A stretch of 64,000 nucleotides of DNA. Origin: Myceligenerans indicum. Lineage in GTDB: Bacteria > Actinomycetota > Actinomycetes > Actinomycetales > Cellulomonadaceae. This document shows, in pieces, positions 1 through 8,409 of the stretch. Below the pieces are notes generated by a model. It was not told the DNA's origin and ran no database searches. It saw nothing but the letters and a program-made list of their open reading frames with translations. Position 1 is the stretch's first letter. Each line of letters starts with the position of its first letter. The stretch covers positions 1 through 64,000 of the forward strand of contig NZ_JABBYC010000005.1 of NCBI RefSeq assembly GCF_016742955.1. The letters run 5' to 3'. The translations under genes were made by a program, and so were the position numbers.

Positions 1-38
1 TCGTGGAGTGGCGCAAGGTCATGAACTTCGGTGACTGA
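1..38 (+). CDS. 3' end of a gene encoding the same C-terminus as the YCII protein (partial, cut by window edge)
   Basis: The first 38 bases read in frame as the last eleven residues VEWRKVMNFGD and a TGA stop. This is exactly the C-terminus encoded on the opposite strand by the YCII-family gene that ends at 94. Either a second copy of that gene points toward it, or this is a fold-back copy created during sequencing or assembly. Only the very end is visible, so the rest of the gene, if it exists, lies outside the window. Confidence 0.4.
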   Translation, partial: VEWRKVMNFGD

Positions 39-131
39 GACGCCGGCCGGGCGGGTGGGCGCCGTCACCGGACACGCCCGCCCGGCCGGCGTCTCAGTCA
101 CCGAAGTTCATGACCTTGCGCCACTCCACGA
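1..131. repeat. Perfect 55-bp inverted repeat containing a terminator-like hairpin
   Basis: Bases 1-55 are the exact reverse complement of 77-131, with pairing continuing weakly to 57/75 and a central loop of about 17 nt. The inner part (36-55 with 77-96) is a GC-rich hairpin just after the stop codon and would serve as a terminator. The outer part duplicates the last codons of the YCII gene. The left arm is cut by the window edge, so the repeat may be longer. Confidence 0.9.
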
Positions 132-477
132 CGTGGTTGCTCGGCACGAGCGCCGCGATCCTGCGCGCGGACTCCTCGTCGCACTCCACGGCGTAGAACC
201 CGGTGATGACCTCGCTCGAGTCGGCGAACGGGGCGTCGGTCCAGACCGGATCCGCCCCGTCCTTGCCGACGGTCACCCACCCGCCGTACTTCGAGTTCTG
301 CAGTGCCTTGCCGTCGACGATCTTCGCGTCCAGTTCGGCGACCGCGTCCTGGAACCGCGCATGCGCGGCCATCTGCCCGGAGACGTCCTGACGGGCACGC
401 CCGCCCATGTTCTCCGGGAGGAAGGAGTCCGAGTCCCAGTCGGGCTCACGGATCAGGAACACCCAGGTGTCAGTCAT
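94..477 (-). CDS. YCII/DGPF-domain family protein
   Basis: This 127-residue protein has the fold of the YCII (dimeric ferredoxin-like) family. The family's DGPFAE motif appears as DAPFAD near residue 80, followed by the usual GFYAVE strand and an alanine-rich helix. ATG at 477 is preferred because a GAGGAG ribosome site lies just upstream; an upstream in-frame start would add 12 residues with no site. DGPF proteins often accompany ECF sigma factors, but none is visible here. No enzymatic activity can be assigned. It lies downstream of parC on the same strand, and its stop codon is inside the long inverted repeat at the window edge. Confidence 0.8.
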   Translation of the reverse strand: MTDTWVFLIREPDWDSDSFLPENMGGRARQDVSGQMAAHARFQDAVAELDAKIVDGKALQNSKYGGWVTVGKDGADPVWTDAPFADSSEVITGFYAVECDEESARRIAALVPSNHVVEWRKVMNFGD

Positions 478-572
478 GTCGAGCTCCTCGTGCGTCGTGG
501 TGAATGCTGACACGTCCTGGACGGGCGAGCACCCGCAGAATCGACAGCCGCACGAGAATCAGCCGGAAGTCG

Positions 573-3053
573 TCAGCCCACCACCGTGACCGGGGTCTCC
601 AGCGGCGTGCCCGAGCCGTCCCGGCGCTCGTCCGTCTCCGGCAGCTCCACGGGCTGCCCGCCCGCACCGAGCGCGCGGGCCGGGGCCGCGCCCACCCAGG
701 CGAGCGTGAGACCGTCGAACCCCTTGAGGAACCGCTGGGAGCGGACACCGCCGGTGGCGCGCCCCTTGCCGGGGTAGAGCTCGAACGGCGTCACCTTGCC
801 CATACCGGCTTCCATGTCCGGCAGTGCCTCGTCCGAGGTCGTGATCGTCACCACCGATGCCTCCGCACCGGCCGGCACCGCGCCGAAGAAGACGACCCGC
901 TGGTCCGCCGCGAGCTTGATCCCCGCGACACCGCCACCGGACCTGCCCTGCGGCCGGACCGTGGCGGCGGGGAAGTGCAGCAGCGAGGAGTCGGAGGACA
1001 CGAACACCAGCTCGTCGTCGTCGGTCACGAGGGCCGCGCCGACCACCTCGTCGCCGTCCTTGAGACCGATCACGGTCCAGTCGTCGCCGTTCTTCGGTAC
1101 GTCGGTGCTGGTGACCCGCTTGACCACGCCTGCCGCCGTGCCGAGCGCGAGGGTCGGGGCGCCCTCGCCGATGGCCAGCAGACCCAGCACCGTCTCGTTC
1201 GCGGCCAGGTCCACGAGCTCCGACAGCGGCAGCCCGCCGGACAGCGACGGCGCACCGTCGGTCGTCGGCAGCGTCGGCAGCTCGACCACGGGCACCCGCA
1301 GCGCCCGGCCGCGGGACGTGACCAGGGCGATCTCGCCGCGCGTGGTGGCCGCGCAGTCGGCGCGCAGCGCGTCGTGCGCGGCGCGGTTGCCCGTCCGTGA
1401 CACCGGTGCCGCATCGGCCAGCCTGGCCAGCAGGCCCGTCGCCGAGAGCACGACGCGGGTGGGGGAGTCGGCGATCTGCAGGTTCAGGTCGTCCAGCACG
1501 CCCTTCTTCCTGCCGCGCGCGGCCGGAGCGGCGGAGCCGACGCTGCCGCCCTCGGCGTCCAGCAGGATGGTGCGCCGGGGCGTGCCGTAGGTCTTGGCGA
1601 CCTCGCCCATCTCCTTCGACACGAGACGGCGCAGCACCTTCTCCGAGCCGAGGATCTCCTCCAGCTTCGCGATCTCCAGCCGCAGCTCCTCCTGCTCCTT
1701 CTCCAGCTCGATCCGCGAGAACTTCGTCAGGCGGCGCAGCTGGAGATCGAGGATGTAGGAGGCCTGGGCCTCGGACAGGTCGAACACGCCCATCAGGCGT
1801 TCGCGGGCCACGCCCGCGTCGTCGGACGAGCGGATCACCTGGATCACCTCGTCGATGTCGAGGATCGCCACCAGCAGGCCCTCGACCAGGTGCAGCCGCT
1901 CCTGCCGCTTGCGCAGGCGGAACTGCGAACGGCGTCGGACCACGTCGATACGGTGGTTCACCCACACGCTCAGGAGGTCCAGCAGGCCCAGCGTGCACGG
2001 CTGGCCGTCCACCAGCGTCACGTTGTTGATGCCGAACGTGTCCTCCAGCGGCGTCGTGCGGTACAGCTGCTCCAGCACCGCCTCCGGGTCGAAGCCGGCC
2101 TTCACCTCGACGACCAGCCGCAGCCCGTGGTTGCGGTCCGTGAGGTCCTGCACGGCGGTGACGCCCTGGATCTTCTTGTTCTTGACGCCGTCGGCGACCT
2201 TCTCGATCACCTTTTCCGGACCCACCGAGTACGGCAGTTCCGTGACCACGATGCCGCGCCGCCGCGGGGTGACGTTCTCGATGCGCGCGGTCGCCCGGGT
2301 GCGGAACGTTCCCCGGCCCGTGCGGTAGGCGTCGCGCACGCCCTCCAGGCCGACGATCTTGCCCCCGCCGGGCAGGTCGGGGCCCGGCACGAAGCGCTGC
2401 ACGTCCTCCAGGGTGGCGTCCGGGTGCTTCAGGAGGTGCTGCGCGGCGGCCACCACCTCGACGAGGTTGTGCGGCGGCATGTTCGTCGCCATTCCGACCG
2501 CGATCCCGGAGGCTCCGTTGACCAGCAGGTTGGGGATCGCCGACGGGAGCACGTCCGGCTGGGTGAGCTTGTTGTCGTAGTTGGGCACGAAGTCGACGAC
2601 GTCCTCGTCGAGGTCCGACGTCATCGCCACCGCCGACGCCGCGGGCCGTGCCTCCGTGTACCGGGGGGCCGCCGGGCCGTCGTCGAGCGAACCGAAGTTC
2701 CCGTGCCCGTCCACCAGCGGCAGGCGCAGGGAGAAGTCCTGGGCGAGACGCACCAGCGCGTCGTAGATCGCCGTGTCGCCGTGCGGGTGGAGCTTGCCCA
2801 TCACCTCGCCCACCACGCGTGAGGACTTCACGTGCGCGCGGTCGGGGCGCAGCCCCATGTCCGACATCATGTAGAGGATGCGGCGCTGGACCGGCTTGAG
2901 GCCGTCGCGTGCGTCCGGGAGTGCGCGGCTGTAGATCACGGAGTACGCGTACTCGAGGTACGAGGACTCCATCTCCGCCGAGACGTCGATGTCGACGATC
3001 GTCTCGTGGATCTCGCTCTCGTCGAGCGGGGCGGACGACGGCTTGCGGGCCAT
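573..3053 (-). CDS. parC: DNA topoisomerase IV subunit A (ParC)
   Basis: At 826 residues this is the DNA breakage-rejoining subunit of a type IIA topoisomerase, which with ParE decatenates daughter chromosomes. The winged-helix/tower core starts near residue 30. The active-site tyrosine is Tyr132 in the AAPRYTEA motif. The quinolone-determining segment [10 protein letters not shown] (residues 89-98) has Thr where E. coli GyrA has Ser83. The C-terminal beta-pinwheel (from about 520) has no recognisable GyrA box, which favours topoisomerase IV over gyrase. parE is not in the window. It is transcribed away from the GNAT-ligase gene across a 121-bp divergent spacer; a GAAGAG sequence precedes the ATG. 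Confidence 0.93.
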   Translation of the reverse strand: MARKPSSAPLDESEIHETIVDIDVSAEMESSYLEYAYSVIYSRALPDARDGLKPVQRRILYMMSDMGLRPDRAHVKSSRVVGEVMGKLHPHGDTAIYDALVRLAQDFSLRLPLVDGHGNFGSLDDGPAAPRYTEARPAASAVAMTSDLDEDVVDFVPNYDNKLTQPDVLPSAIPNLLVNGASGIAVGMATNMPPHNLVEVVAAAQHLLKHPDATLEDVQRFVPGPDLPGGGKIVGLEGVRDAYRTGRGTFRTRATARIENVTPRRRGIVVTELPYSVGPEKVIEKVADGVKNKKIQGVTAVQDLTDRNHGLRLVVEVKAGFDPEAVLEQLYRTTPLEDTFGINNVTLVDGQPCTLGLLDLLSVWVNHRIDVVRRRSQFRLRKRQERLHLVEGLLVAILDIDEVIQVIRSSDDAGVARERLMGVFDLSEAQASYILDLQLRRLTKFSRIELEKEQEELRLEIAKLEEILGSEKVLRRLVSKEMGEVAKTYGTPRRTILLDAEGGSVGSAAPAARGRKKGVLDDLNLQIADSPTRVVLSATGLLARLADAAPVSRTGNRAAHDALRADCAATTRGEIALVTSRGRALRVPVVELPTLPTTDGAPSLSGGLPLSELVDLAANETVLGLLAIGEGAPTLALGTAAGVVKRVTSTDVPKNGDDWTVIGLKDGDEVVGAALVTDDDELVFVSSDSSLLHFPAATVRPQGRSGGGVAGIKLAADQRVVFFGAVPAGAEASVVTITTSDEALPDMEAGMGKVTPFELYPGKGRATGGVRSQRFLKGFDGLTLAWVGAAPARALGAGGQPVELPETDERRDGSGTPLETPVTVVG

Positions 3054-3162
3054 TTCTCTTCGGGCTCCTGCGTGAGAAGGGCGGAAAGGGGGCGTCGTGC
3101 CTGCGGACCGGGTCCGGGCGTGCGACAGGGCAAACCTACACGTGTTCGACGCGGACCTTGGT

Positions 3163-3168
3163 TAGCCT
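3163..3168 (+). promoter_or_regulatory. -10 box TAGCCT of a leaderless GNAT-ligase mRNA
   Basis: TAGCCT ends 6 nt before the GTG start, the spacing expected if transcription begins at or next to the start codon. No Shine-Dalgarno sequence is present. Confidence 0.55.
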
Positions 3169-3174
3169 TGCCGT

Positions 3175-6100
3175 GTGAGCGAAGACGCCGCAGGCGTGGC
3201 ACGGCACGACGTCCGGTACCCGGTGGAGTGGGAGGCCGACGTCGTGCTCCGCGACGGCACCACCACCCACCTGCGTCCCATCCGGCCCGACGACGCCGAT
3301 GCCCTCCAGCGATTCCACATGGCCCAGTCCGAGCGCTCGGTGTACTACCGCTTCTTCGCCGCGCTCAACCGGATCCCGGAGCGGATGCTGCGACAGTTCG
3401 TCACGGTGGACCACGTCGACCGGACCGCACTGGTCGCGGTGCGCCCCGCGTCCGGGAGCCGCGCCGACGGGGCGCCCGAGGGTGCGGGTGAGGAGATCCT
3501 CGGCGTCGCCCGGTTCGACGTCGTCCCCGGGCCCGGGCCCCGCACCGCCGAGGTCGCCTTCAACATCGCCGACACGATGCAGGGCCGCGGCCTCGGTTCC
3601 GTGCTTCTGGAGCACGTGGCGGACGCCGCCCGTGAACGGGGCATCCACCGCTTCGTCGCGGAGGTCCTGCCCCAGAACCGCGCCATGCTCGGCGTGTTCC
3701 GAGAGGCCGGCTACGCCATCGAGCAGCACCTGGACGACGGCTTCGTGCACGTGGGTATCGACCTCGACCCCACCGACCGCTCCCGGGAGGTCATGGCCGA
3801 CCGCGAGCACCGCGCCGAGTCCGTCTCGATGGCGGGCCTGCTCGGCGCTCGCCGGGTCCTGCTCGTCGGCCCGGCCCCCATCGGGGACGACGACGGCCGG
3901 GCTGATCCACCCCACTCGCTGGAGGCCCTGCAGGCGGCCCGGGTCGTCGCGTCGCACCGCGCCGAACCCGGCGACACCGAGCTGACGGTGCTGGGTGTGG
4001 CGCCGGAGACCGCAGGCGAGGACGAGCCGGACGTGACGTCCGGTCCGGCCGTGATGCCGGGGCCGTCGGGCGGGCGGTCCGGGGCGCCGGGGCCGGAGGT
4101 GGCCGCGGCGCCGGAGACGGACGCCGCGGCGGACGCGCGATCCACGGCTCCCTCCTTCGTGACCGGCTGGGACGACGTGGGTGAGATCGATCTCCTGCTC
4201 GTGGCCGCGCCGCCCGACCGGGCGATCGAGGCGGTGCGCCGTGCGGCCGCCCACGGGGCTCGGGGCGTCGTGGTGTTCTCGGGCGGGTACGCGGAGACCG
4301 GGCAGGCCGGCCTGGCACGGCAGCGCGAGCTGGTGCGCGTGGCGCACTCGGCGGGGATGCGGGTCGTCGGGCCGGCGTCGTACGGGCTGGTCACCAACGG
4401 CCCCGGCGGGCGGCTGCGCGCCTCGCTCGCGGAACACCCGCCGCCCGACGGCGTGGTCGGGCTGTTCTGCCAGTCCGCGCCCGCCGCGGTCACACTGGCG
4501 AGGACGGTGACCGGGCGAGGCCTGGGAGTGTCGTCGCTGGTGTCGGCGGGACACCGGGCGGACGTGTCGGGCAACGACCTGATGCAGTACTGGCAGGACG
4601 ACCCGGCCACCGGCGTCGTCTGCCTCTACCTGGAGACCCTGGGCAACCCGCGCAAGTTCTCGCGGATCGCGCGCCGACTGGCGGCACGCAAGCCGGTGGT
4701 CGTGGTGGTCGCGGGGCGGTCGGGCCACGTCGTGCCGCCCGGGCACGCGGTGCGGACCACGCGTGCGCCCCGCCGGATGCTGGACGAGGTGCTGACCCAG
4801 TCCGGCGTGATCCGCGCGGAGAACACCCACCAGCTCATGGATGTCGCGCAGGTCGCGGCGCACCAGCCCCTCCCGCACGGGCGGCGGGTGGGCATCCTGG
4901 CGGGCTCGCCGACGCTCCTGACCCTGGTGTCGGAGGCGTGCGGTGCGGCCGGGCTGGACGTGGGCCACGCGGTGGCGCTCCAGCCGGGGGCTTCCGACCG
5001 GGACGTCGCGCACGCCGTCGAGAGCCTGTACGCACCGGAAGCCTGTGACGCCGTCGTCGTGGTGGACGTTCCCGTCGTCGTGCCGAGGTCCGACGGGATC
5101 GCGCGCGCCGTGGCGGCCGCGGCGGCCCGGACGGGGCGCACCACGGTGGCGAGCATGCTCGGGCTGCACGGGATGCCGGACGTGCTGCGCTCGGGCGAGG
5201 TGCGCGTCCCGGCCTTCTCCACACCCGAGGACGCGGTGTGGGCGCTGGGCGCCGTCGTCAGGTATGCGCGCTGGCGCAAGCAGGACCACGGGGAGCCGGT
5301 GCGGCCCGAAGGCGTGGACCGCGCCCGCGCGCGGGAGCTCGTGGAGAGCGTGCTCGACGAGGGCGTGTCCGGCGGCGCGAACGGGGCGGGGGCCGGTGGG
5401 GCGGGCAACGGTGGGGCTGGCAACGGTGGGGCGGGGGAGAACGGTCCGGACGGTTCAGGGTCCGGAGTGTCCGGGATCCCTGGCCGCGCCGTGCCGGCCG
5501 GGTCCGGTGGGTCCGGGACGCCCGTGGGAGCCGTTCCGCTGGACGACGTCCGTGCCGCCGAACTGCTGGCCTGCTACGGAATCCGTCTGTGGACGGCTCG
5601 CACGGTGACCTCGCCGGACGAGGCGGTGGCAGCGGCCCGCGAGGTGGGCTGGCCGGTGGCGCTGAAGATCGCGACTCCCGTCCTGCGGCACCGCGCGGAC
5701 CTGGGCGGGGTGAAGCTGGACATCGCGGAGGAGTCCGAGCTCCGGGCCGACGCCGCACGGATGCAGGCGGCCGCCGCGTCGCTGGTACCCGCCGTCGAGC
5801 CGGTGCTCGAGATCCAGGCGATGGCACCGCCAGGAGTGGCGTGCGTGATCCGGAGCCGGGAGGACGACCTGTTCGGTCCGGTCGTGTCGTTCGGACTCGC
5901 CGGCGACGCCACCGACCTGCTGGACGACGTGTCCCACGGCGTGCCGCCGCTGACCGACGTCGACGTGGCGCGGATGGTGCGCGGCGTGCGGACCGCACCA
6001 CGGCTGTTCGGCTACCAGGGGACTCCGGCGTCGGACGTCGCCGCGCTGGAGGACGTGCTGGCACGGGTGTCGGTCATGGCCGACGACCTGCCCGAGCTCG

Positions 6101-6222
6101 CGTCGCTGGAGCTGTACCCGGTGACGGTCGCGGAACGTGGTGCGTCGGTCCTCCACGCGACCATCCGCCTGCACGCGGCCACCCGGCGCACCGATCCACT
6201 GCGCAGAGCGCTTCCGGCGTAG
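3175..6222 (+). CDS. GNAT acetyltransferase fused to NDP-forming acyl-CoA ligase-like domains
   Basis: This 1015-residue protein is a Pat-type lysine acetyltransferase fusion. Residues about 15-205 form the GNAT domain, with the acetyl-CoA loop GRGLGS near 137. A CoA-binding Rossmann domain (about 215-400), a succinyl-CoA-synthetase-like domain (about 415-690) and an ATP-grasp domain (about 785-1000) follow. In actinobacteria such fusions acetylate acyl-CoA synthetases and are often under allosteric ligand control; whether the ligase part is active cannot be judged. A Gly/Ala/Asn-rich linker of about 40 residues (near 735-775) is encoded by repetitive DNA. The GTG start fits a leaderless mRNA. 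Just after the stop lies a run of hexamer repeats. Confidence 0.88.
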   Translation: MSEDAAGVARHDVRYPVEWEADVVLRDGTTTHLRPIRPDDADALQRFHMAQSERSVYYRFFAALNRIPERMLRQFVTVDHVDRTALVAVRPASGSRADGAPEGAGEEILGVARFDVVPGPGPRTAEVAFNIADTMQGRGLGSVLLEHVADAARERGIHRFVAEVLPQNRAMLGVFREAGYAIEQHLDDGFVHVGIDLDPTDRSREVMADREHRAESVSMAGLLGARRVLLVGPAPIGDDDGRADPPHSLEALQAARVVASHRAEPGDTELTVLGVAPETAGEDEPDVTSGPAVMPGPSGGRSGAPGPEVAAAPETDAAADARSTAPSFVTGWDDVGEIDLLLVAAPPDRAIEAVRRAAAHGARGVVVFSGGYAETGQAGLARQRELVRVAHSAGMRVVGPASYGLVTNGPGGRLRASLAEHPPPDGVVGLFCQSAPAAVTLARTVTGRGLGVSSLVSAGHRADVSGNDLMQYWQDDPATGVVCLYLETLGNPRKFSRIARRLAARKPVVVVVAGRSGHVVPPGHAVRTTRAPRRMLDEVLTQSGVIRAENTHQLMDVAQVAAHQPLPHGRRVGILAGSPTLLTLVSEACGAAGLDVGHAVALQPGASDRDVAHAVESLYAPEACDAVVVVDVPVVVPRSDGIARAVAAAAARTGRTTVASMLGLHGMPDVLRSGEVRVPAFSTPEDAVWALGAVVRYARWRKQDHGEPVRPEGVDRARARELVESVLDEGVSGGANGAGAGGAGNGGAGNGGAGENGPDGSGSGVSGIPGRAVPAGSGGSGTPVGAVPLDDVRAAELLACYGIRLWTARTVTSPDEAVAAAREVGWPVALKIATPVLRHRADLGGVKLDIAEESELRADAARMQAAAASLVPAVEPVLEIQAMAPPGVACVIRSREDDLFGPVVSFGLAGDATDLLDDVSHGVPPLTDVDVARMVRGVRTAPRLFGYQGTPASDVAALEDVLARVSVMADDLPELASLELYPVTVAERGASVLHATIRLHAATRRTDPLRRALPA

Positions 6223-6223
6223 C

Positions 6224-6289
6224 GTGCTGGTGCTGGTGCTGGTGCTGGTGCTGGTGCTGGTGCTGGTGCCGGTGCGGGTGCCGGTGCCG
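6224..6289 (+). repeat. GTGCTG hexanucleotide tandem repeat
   Basis: About seven perfect GTGCTG units start 2 nt after the preceding stop codon and decay into GTGCCG/GTGCGG variants. The following 55 bp continue with imperfect repeats of the form GTGCCGACTGCCGG. Such runs are prone to slippage. Confidence 0.9.
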
Positions 6290-6410
6290 ACTGCCGGGTG
6301 CCGGGTGGGTGCCGACTGCCGGGTGCCGACTGCCGGCTGCCGGCTGAGCTGAGCGGGAGACCTCGGACGGCGCGGCCTGAAGTGCTGTGCGCAGTCAGGT
6401 GCGGTGCTTT

Positions 6411-6506
6411 CCGTGGTCGCTTTCTGTGGTCGGGGGTTTGGCGCGTGGTCGGTCAATCACTTGACCGACCACGCGCCAAACCCCCGACCACAGAAAGCGA
6501 CCACGG
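6411..6506. repeat. Perfect palindrome with 46-bp arms and a 4-nt loop
   Basis: Bases 6411-6456 pair without a mismatch with 6461-6506 around the loop TCAC. It lies in the 495-bp gene-free stretch between two genes on the + strand and would form an exceptionally stable hairpin or cruciform. It may terminate the GNAT-ligase transcript, though no T-tract follows; the right arm instead runs directly into the 13-bp array. Confidence 0.95.
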
Positions 6507-6694
6507 CTTGTGACCACGGCTTGTGACCACGGCTTGTGACCACGGCTTGTGACCACGGCTTGTGACCACGGCGTGTGACGACGGCGTGTGACGACGGCGT
6601 GTGACGACGGCGTGTGACGACGGCGTGTGACGACGGCGTGTGACGACGGCGTGTGACGACGGCGTGTGACGACGGCGTGTGACGACGGCGTGTG
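6500..6694 (+). repeat. 13-bp minisatellite, 15 copies in two sequence types
   Basis: Five copies of ACCACGGCTTGTG are followed by one hybrid and nine copies of ACGACGGCGTGTG, all in strict 13-bp phase. The first unit overlaps the end of the palindrome's right arm, and a diverged unit runs into the promoter of the next gene. The unit is too short, and there are no spacers, for a CRISPR array. Confidence 0.95.
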
Positions 6695-6705
6695 ACGACG
6701 GCCTC

Positions 6706-6711
6706 TACGAT
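6706..6711 (+). promoter_or_regulatory. -10 box TACGAT of the RBBP9-like hydrolase
   Basis: TACGAT lies 6 nt before the ATG at 6718, consistent with a leaderless transcript. It directly abuts the 13-bp array, so array length could change the upstream promoter context. Confidence 0.5.
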
Positions 6712-6717
6712 TCCGGG

Positions 6718-7377
6718 ATGAGCGATGGACTGTCAGGCAAGGGCGGCCTGCCCGCCGTGACGGCGCGACGGACGGATCCGATGACGGCCGTCGGCATGCC
6801 GCTGGACCGGTCCGGCCCGGTGGCGCAGACCGCTGCCCGCGATCACGGATCGGCGGAGCCGCGACACGCCGTGATCTTCCACGGGACGGGGGCGCCGCCG
6901 TCGGTGCTCTGGTACCGCTGGCTCGGCGACCGGCTCGCGGCCCGCGGCTACGACGTCGAGGTGCCGCACCATCCGGGGATCAACATCGAACCGGTGGCGG
7001 ACATGCTCCCGGGTGTCCTGGCAGCGCACACCTTCGGTCCCGGCACCGTGCTGGTGGGCCATTCCGGCGGCGCCGCGCTCCTGCTCGCGCTCCTGGAGAA
7101 GCTGGAGCGGCCGGTGGCCCAGGCCGTGCTGGTGGCCGGCTACTGCACGCGGCCCAACGAGTCCGAGGAGCCCGTCCTCCAGGAGTCCTACGACTGGTCC
7201 GCGATCCGCGCGGGTGTCCGCGACCTGGTCCTCGTCAACTCGGTGACGGACCCCTACGGCTGCGACGCTGCGCAGGGCCGGGCCATGTTCGACCGCCTCG
7301 GCGGGACACAGGTGATCCGTGACGACGGCCATTTCGAGACGGACACCCTGGAGATCGTGGACCGGCTCATTCCGTGA
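6718..7377 (+). CDS. RBBP9/YdeN-type alpha/beta hydrolase
   Basis: This 219-residue protein has the small single-domain alpha/beta hydrolase fold without a lid. The nucleophile elbow is GHSGG (Ser near residue 118). The acid is the Asp of NSVTDPYG and the base the His of DDGHFE, so the catalytic triad looks complete. Related proteins are serine hydrolases of unsettled physiological substrate. The ATG at 6718 follows a TACGAT box; an in-frame start further upstream would lie in the repeat array and is unlikely. The first 45 residues are not conserved-looking, so a later start (for example 6781) cannot be excluded. It is monocistronic and converges on the thymidine kinase operon. Confidence 0.8.
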   Translation: MSDGLSGKGGLPAVTARRTDPMTAVGMPLDRSGPVAQTAARDHGSAEPRHAVIFHGTGAPPSVLWYRWLGDRLAARGYDVEVPHHPGINIEPVADMLPGVLAAHTFGPGTVLVGHSGGAALLLALLEKLERPVAQAVLVAGYCTRPNESEEPVLQESYDWSAIRAGVRDLVLVNSVTDPYGCDAAQGRAMFDRLGGTQVIRDDGHFETDTLEIVDRLIP

Positions 7378-7482
7378 GTCGGCTCTTCCTGCCGGGCACC
7401 GTTCAAGAATTGGCCGCCTCCTGTGTCGGACGACGATCTGTCCGTCACCGCGAGAAAGGCTTTGGTCCGGAAAGGGGATTCC

Positions 7483-7552
7483 GGTCAGTTCCAGGCCGGT
7501 CAGTCCTGGCCGGTCAGTCCAGCCCGATCAGTCCAGCCCGGTCAGTTCCAGA
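7483..7552. repeat. Five imperfect 14-15 bp repeats (GGTCAGTCCAGCCC type)
   Basis: Tandem units begin near 7483, 7498, 7512, 7526 and 7540, each containing GGTCAGT or GATCAGT. The last unit overlaps the 3' end of the thymidine kinase gene. The 164-bp spacer between the convergent genes holds nothing else recognisable. Confidence 0.8.
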
Positions 7553-8390
7553 GGGAGTCGGACGCCGTGCTGTGGCGGCGCGCCGTCGCCGCCGTCATCC
7601 GGCGCATGTGATGACGCCGGCAAAGTACCTCGTAGGCCACGACGGCCGCAGGCCCGGTGCTGCCACCATGCGGCGCGCCGTTGCCGCCGTCCATCCGGCC
7701 GCCAGAGGCTTCGTCGGCCATGGTCCCGCTACCCGCCGTGCTGTCACCCGTCCGGCCGGCACCCCGTCCGTGGCCGTCCGCCCCGCCGTCATCCGTGTTG
7801 CCGGCGCCCGTTGCGCCGTTGGTCCCGCGGCCGTCAGCATCCCCGTCCGTCCCGCCGTCGTCCGCCGTGTCCCCGATGACGACCTGGTCGCCCTCGGTCA
7901 CCATGACGCCGTCGACCGTCCGCGCGTTGTGCGTGGCGCGCGCGCCGCACCAGCACAGGGACTGCACCTGCAGCACCTCGATCCGGTCGGCGAGCTCGAA
8001 CAGGCGTGCCGACCCGGGGAACAGGCGGGTGCGGAAGTCGGTCGTGATGCCGAACGCGAACACGTCGATCTCGGTCTCGTCGACGAGCCGTGCCAGTTGT
8101 TCCACCTGGTACGGCGAGTAGAACTGCGCCTCGTCGCACACCAGGTGGTCGACGGCGCGGCCGGCGCGGCGCTCGGCGCCGACCTCTGCCCAGAAATCGG
8201 TGTGGTCGAACACCTCGCGTGCGTTCACCTCCAGCCCGAGCCGGCTCGACAGCCGTGCCGCACCCGCGCGGTCTCCCCGGGTGAAGATGAGGCCGCGTCG
8301 CCCGCGGGCCGTGTAGTTGTGGTCGGTCTGCAGGGCCAGGGTGGACTTTCCGGAGTCCATGGTTCCGGTGAAGAAGACGAGCTCGGCCAC
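7542..8390 (-). CDS. tdk: Thymidine kinase with a 70-residue low-complexity insertion
   Basis: Type II thymidine kinase (282 residues), which phosphorylates thymidine with ATP for salvage. The P-loop is TGTMDSGKST (residues 8-17) and the catalytic base is Glu88 in CDEAQF. The structural zinc site needs four ligands; here the first pair is Cys146/Cys148 and the second lies in CRRHH (257-261). Between them, residues about 177-249 form a Gly/Asp/Thr-rich stretch not found in standard enzymes of about 195-220 residues. The core and both zinc half-sites are intact, so the enzyme is probably active. GTG start with GAGGAG upstream; last gene of the DUF5998-phosphodiesterase-tdk operon. Confidence 0.92.
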   Translation of the reverse strand: MAELVFFTGTMDSGKSTLALQTDHNYTARGRRGLIFTRGDRAGAARLSSRLGLEVNAREVFDHTDFWAEVGAERRAGRAVDHLVCDEAQFYSPYQVEQLARLVDETEIDVFAFGITTDFRTRLFPGSARLFELADRIEVLQVQSLCWCGARATHNARTVDGVMVTEGDQVVIGDTADDGGTDGDADGRGTNGATGAGNTDDGGADGHGRGAGRTGDSTAGSGTMADEASGGRMDGGNGAPHGGSTGPAAVVAYEVLCRRHHMRRMTAATARRHSTASDSLWN

Positions 8391-8409
8391 GATGCTCCTC
8401 GGGCGTTGG

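Noticed and set aside
3136..5289. 717-codon open frame antisense to the GNAT-ligase gene
   Set aside because: It mirrors a gene with clear domains, has no recognisable domain of its own, and is the expected stop-poor shadow of high-GC coding sequence.
6500..6694. CRISPR array
   Set aside because: The unit is 13 bp with no unique spacers and no cas genes; it is a minisatellite.
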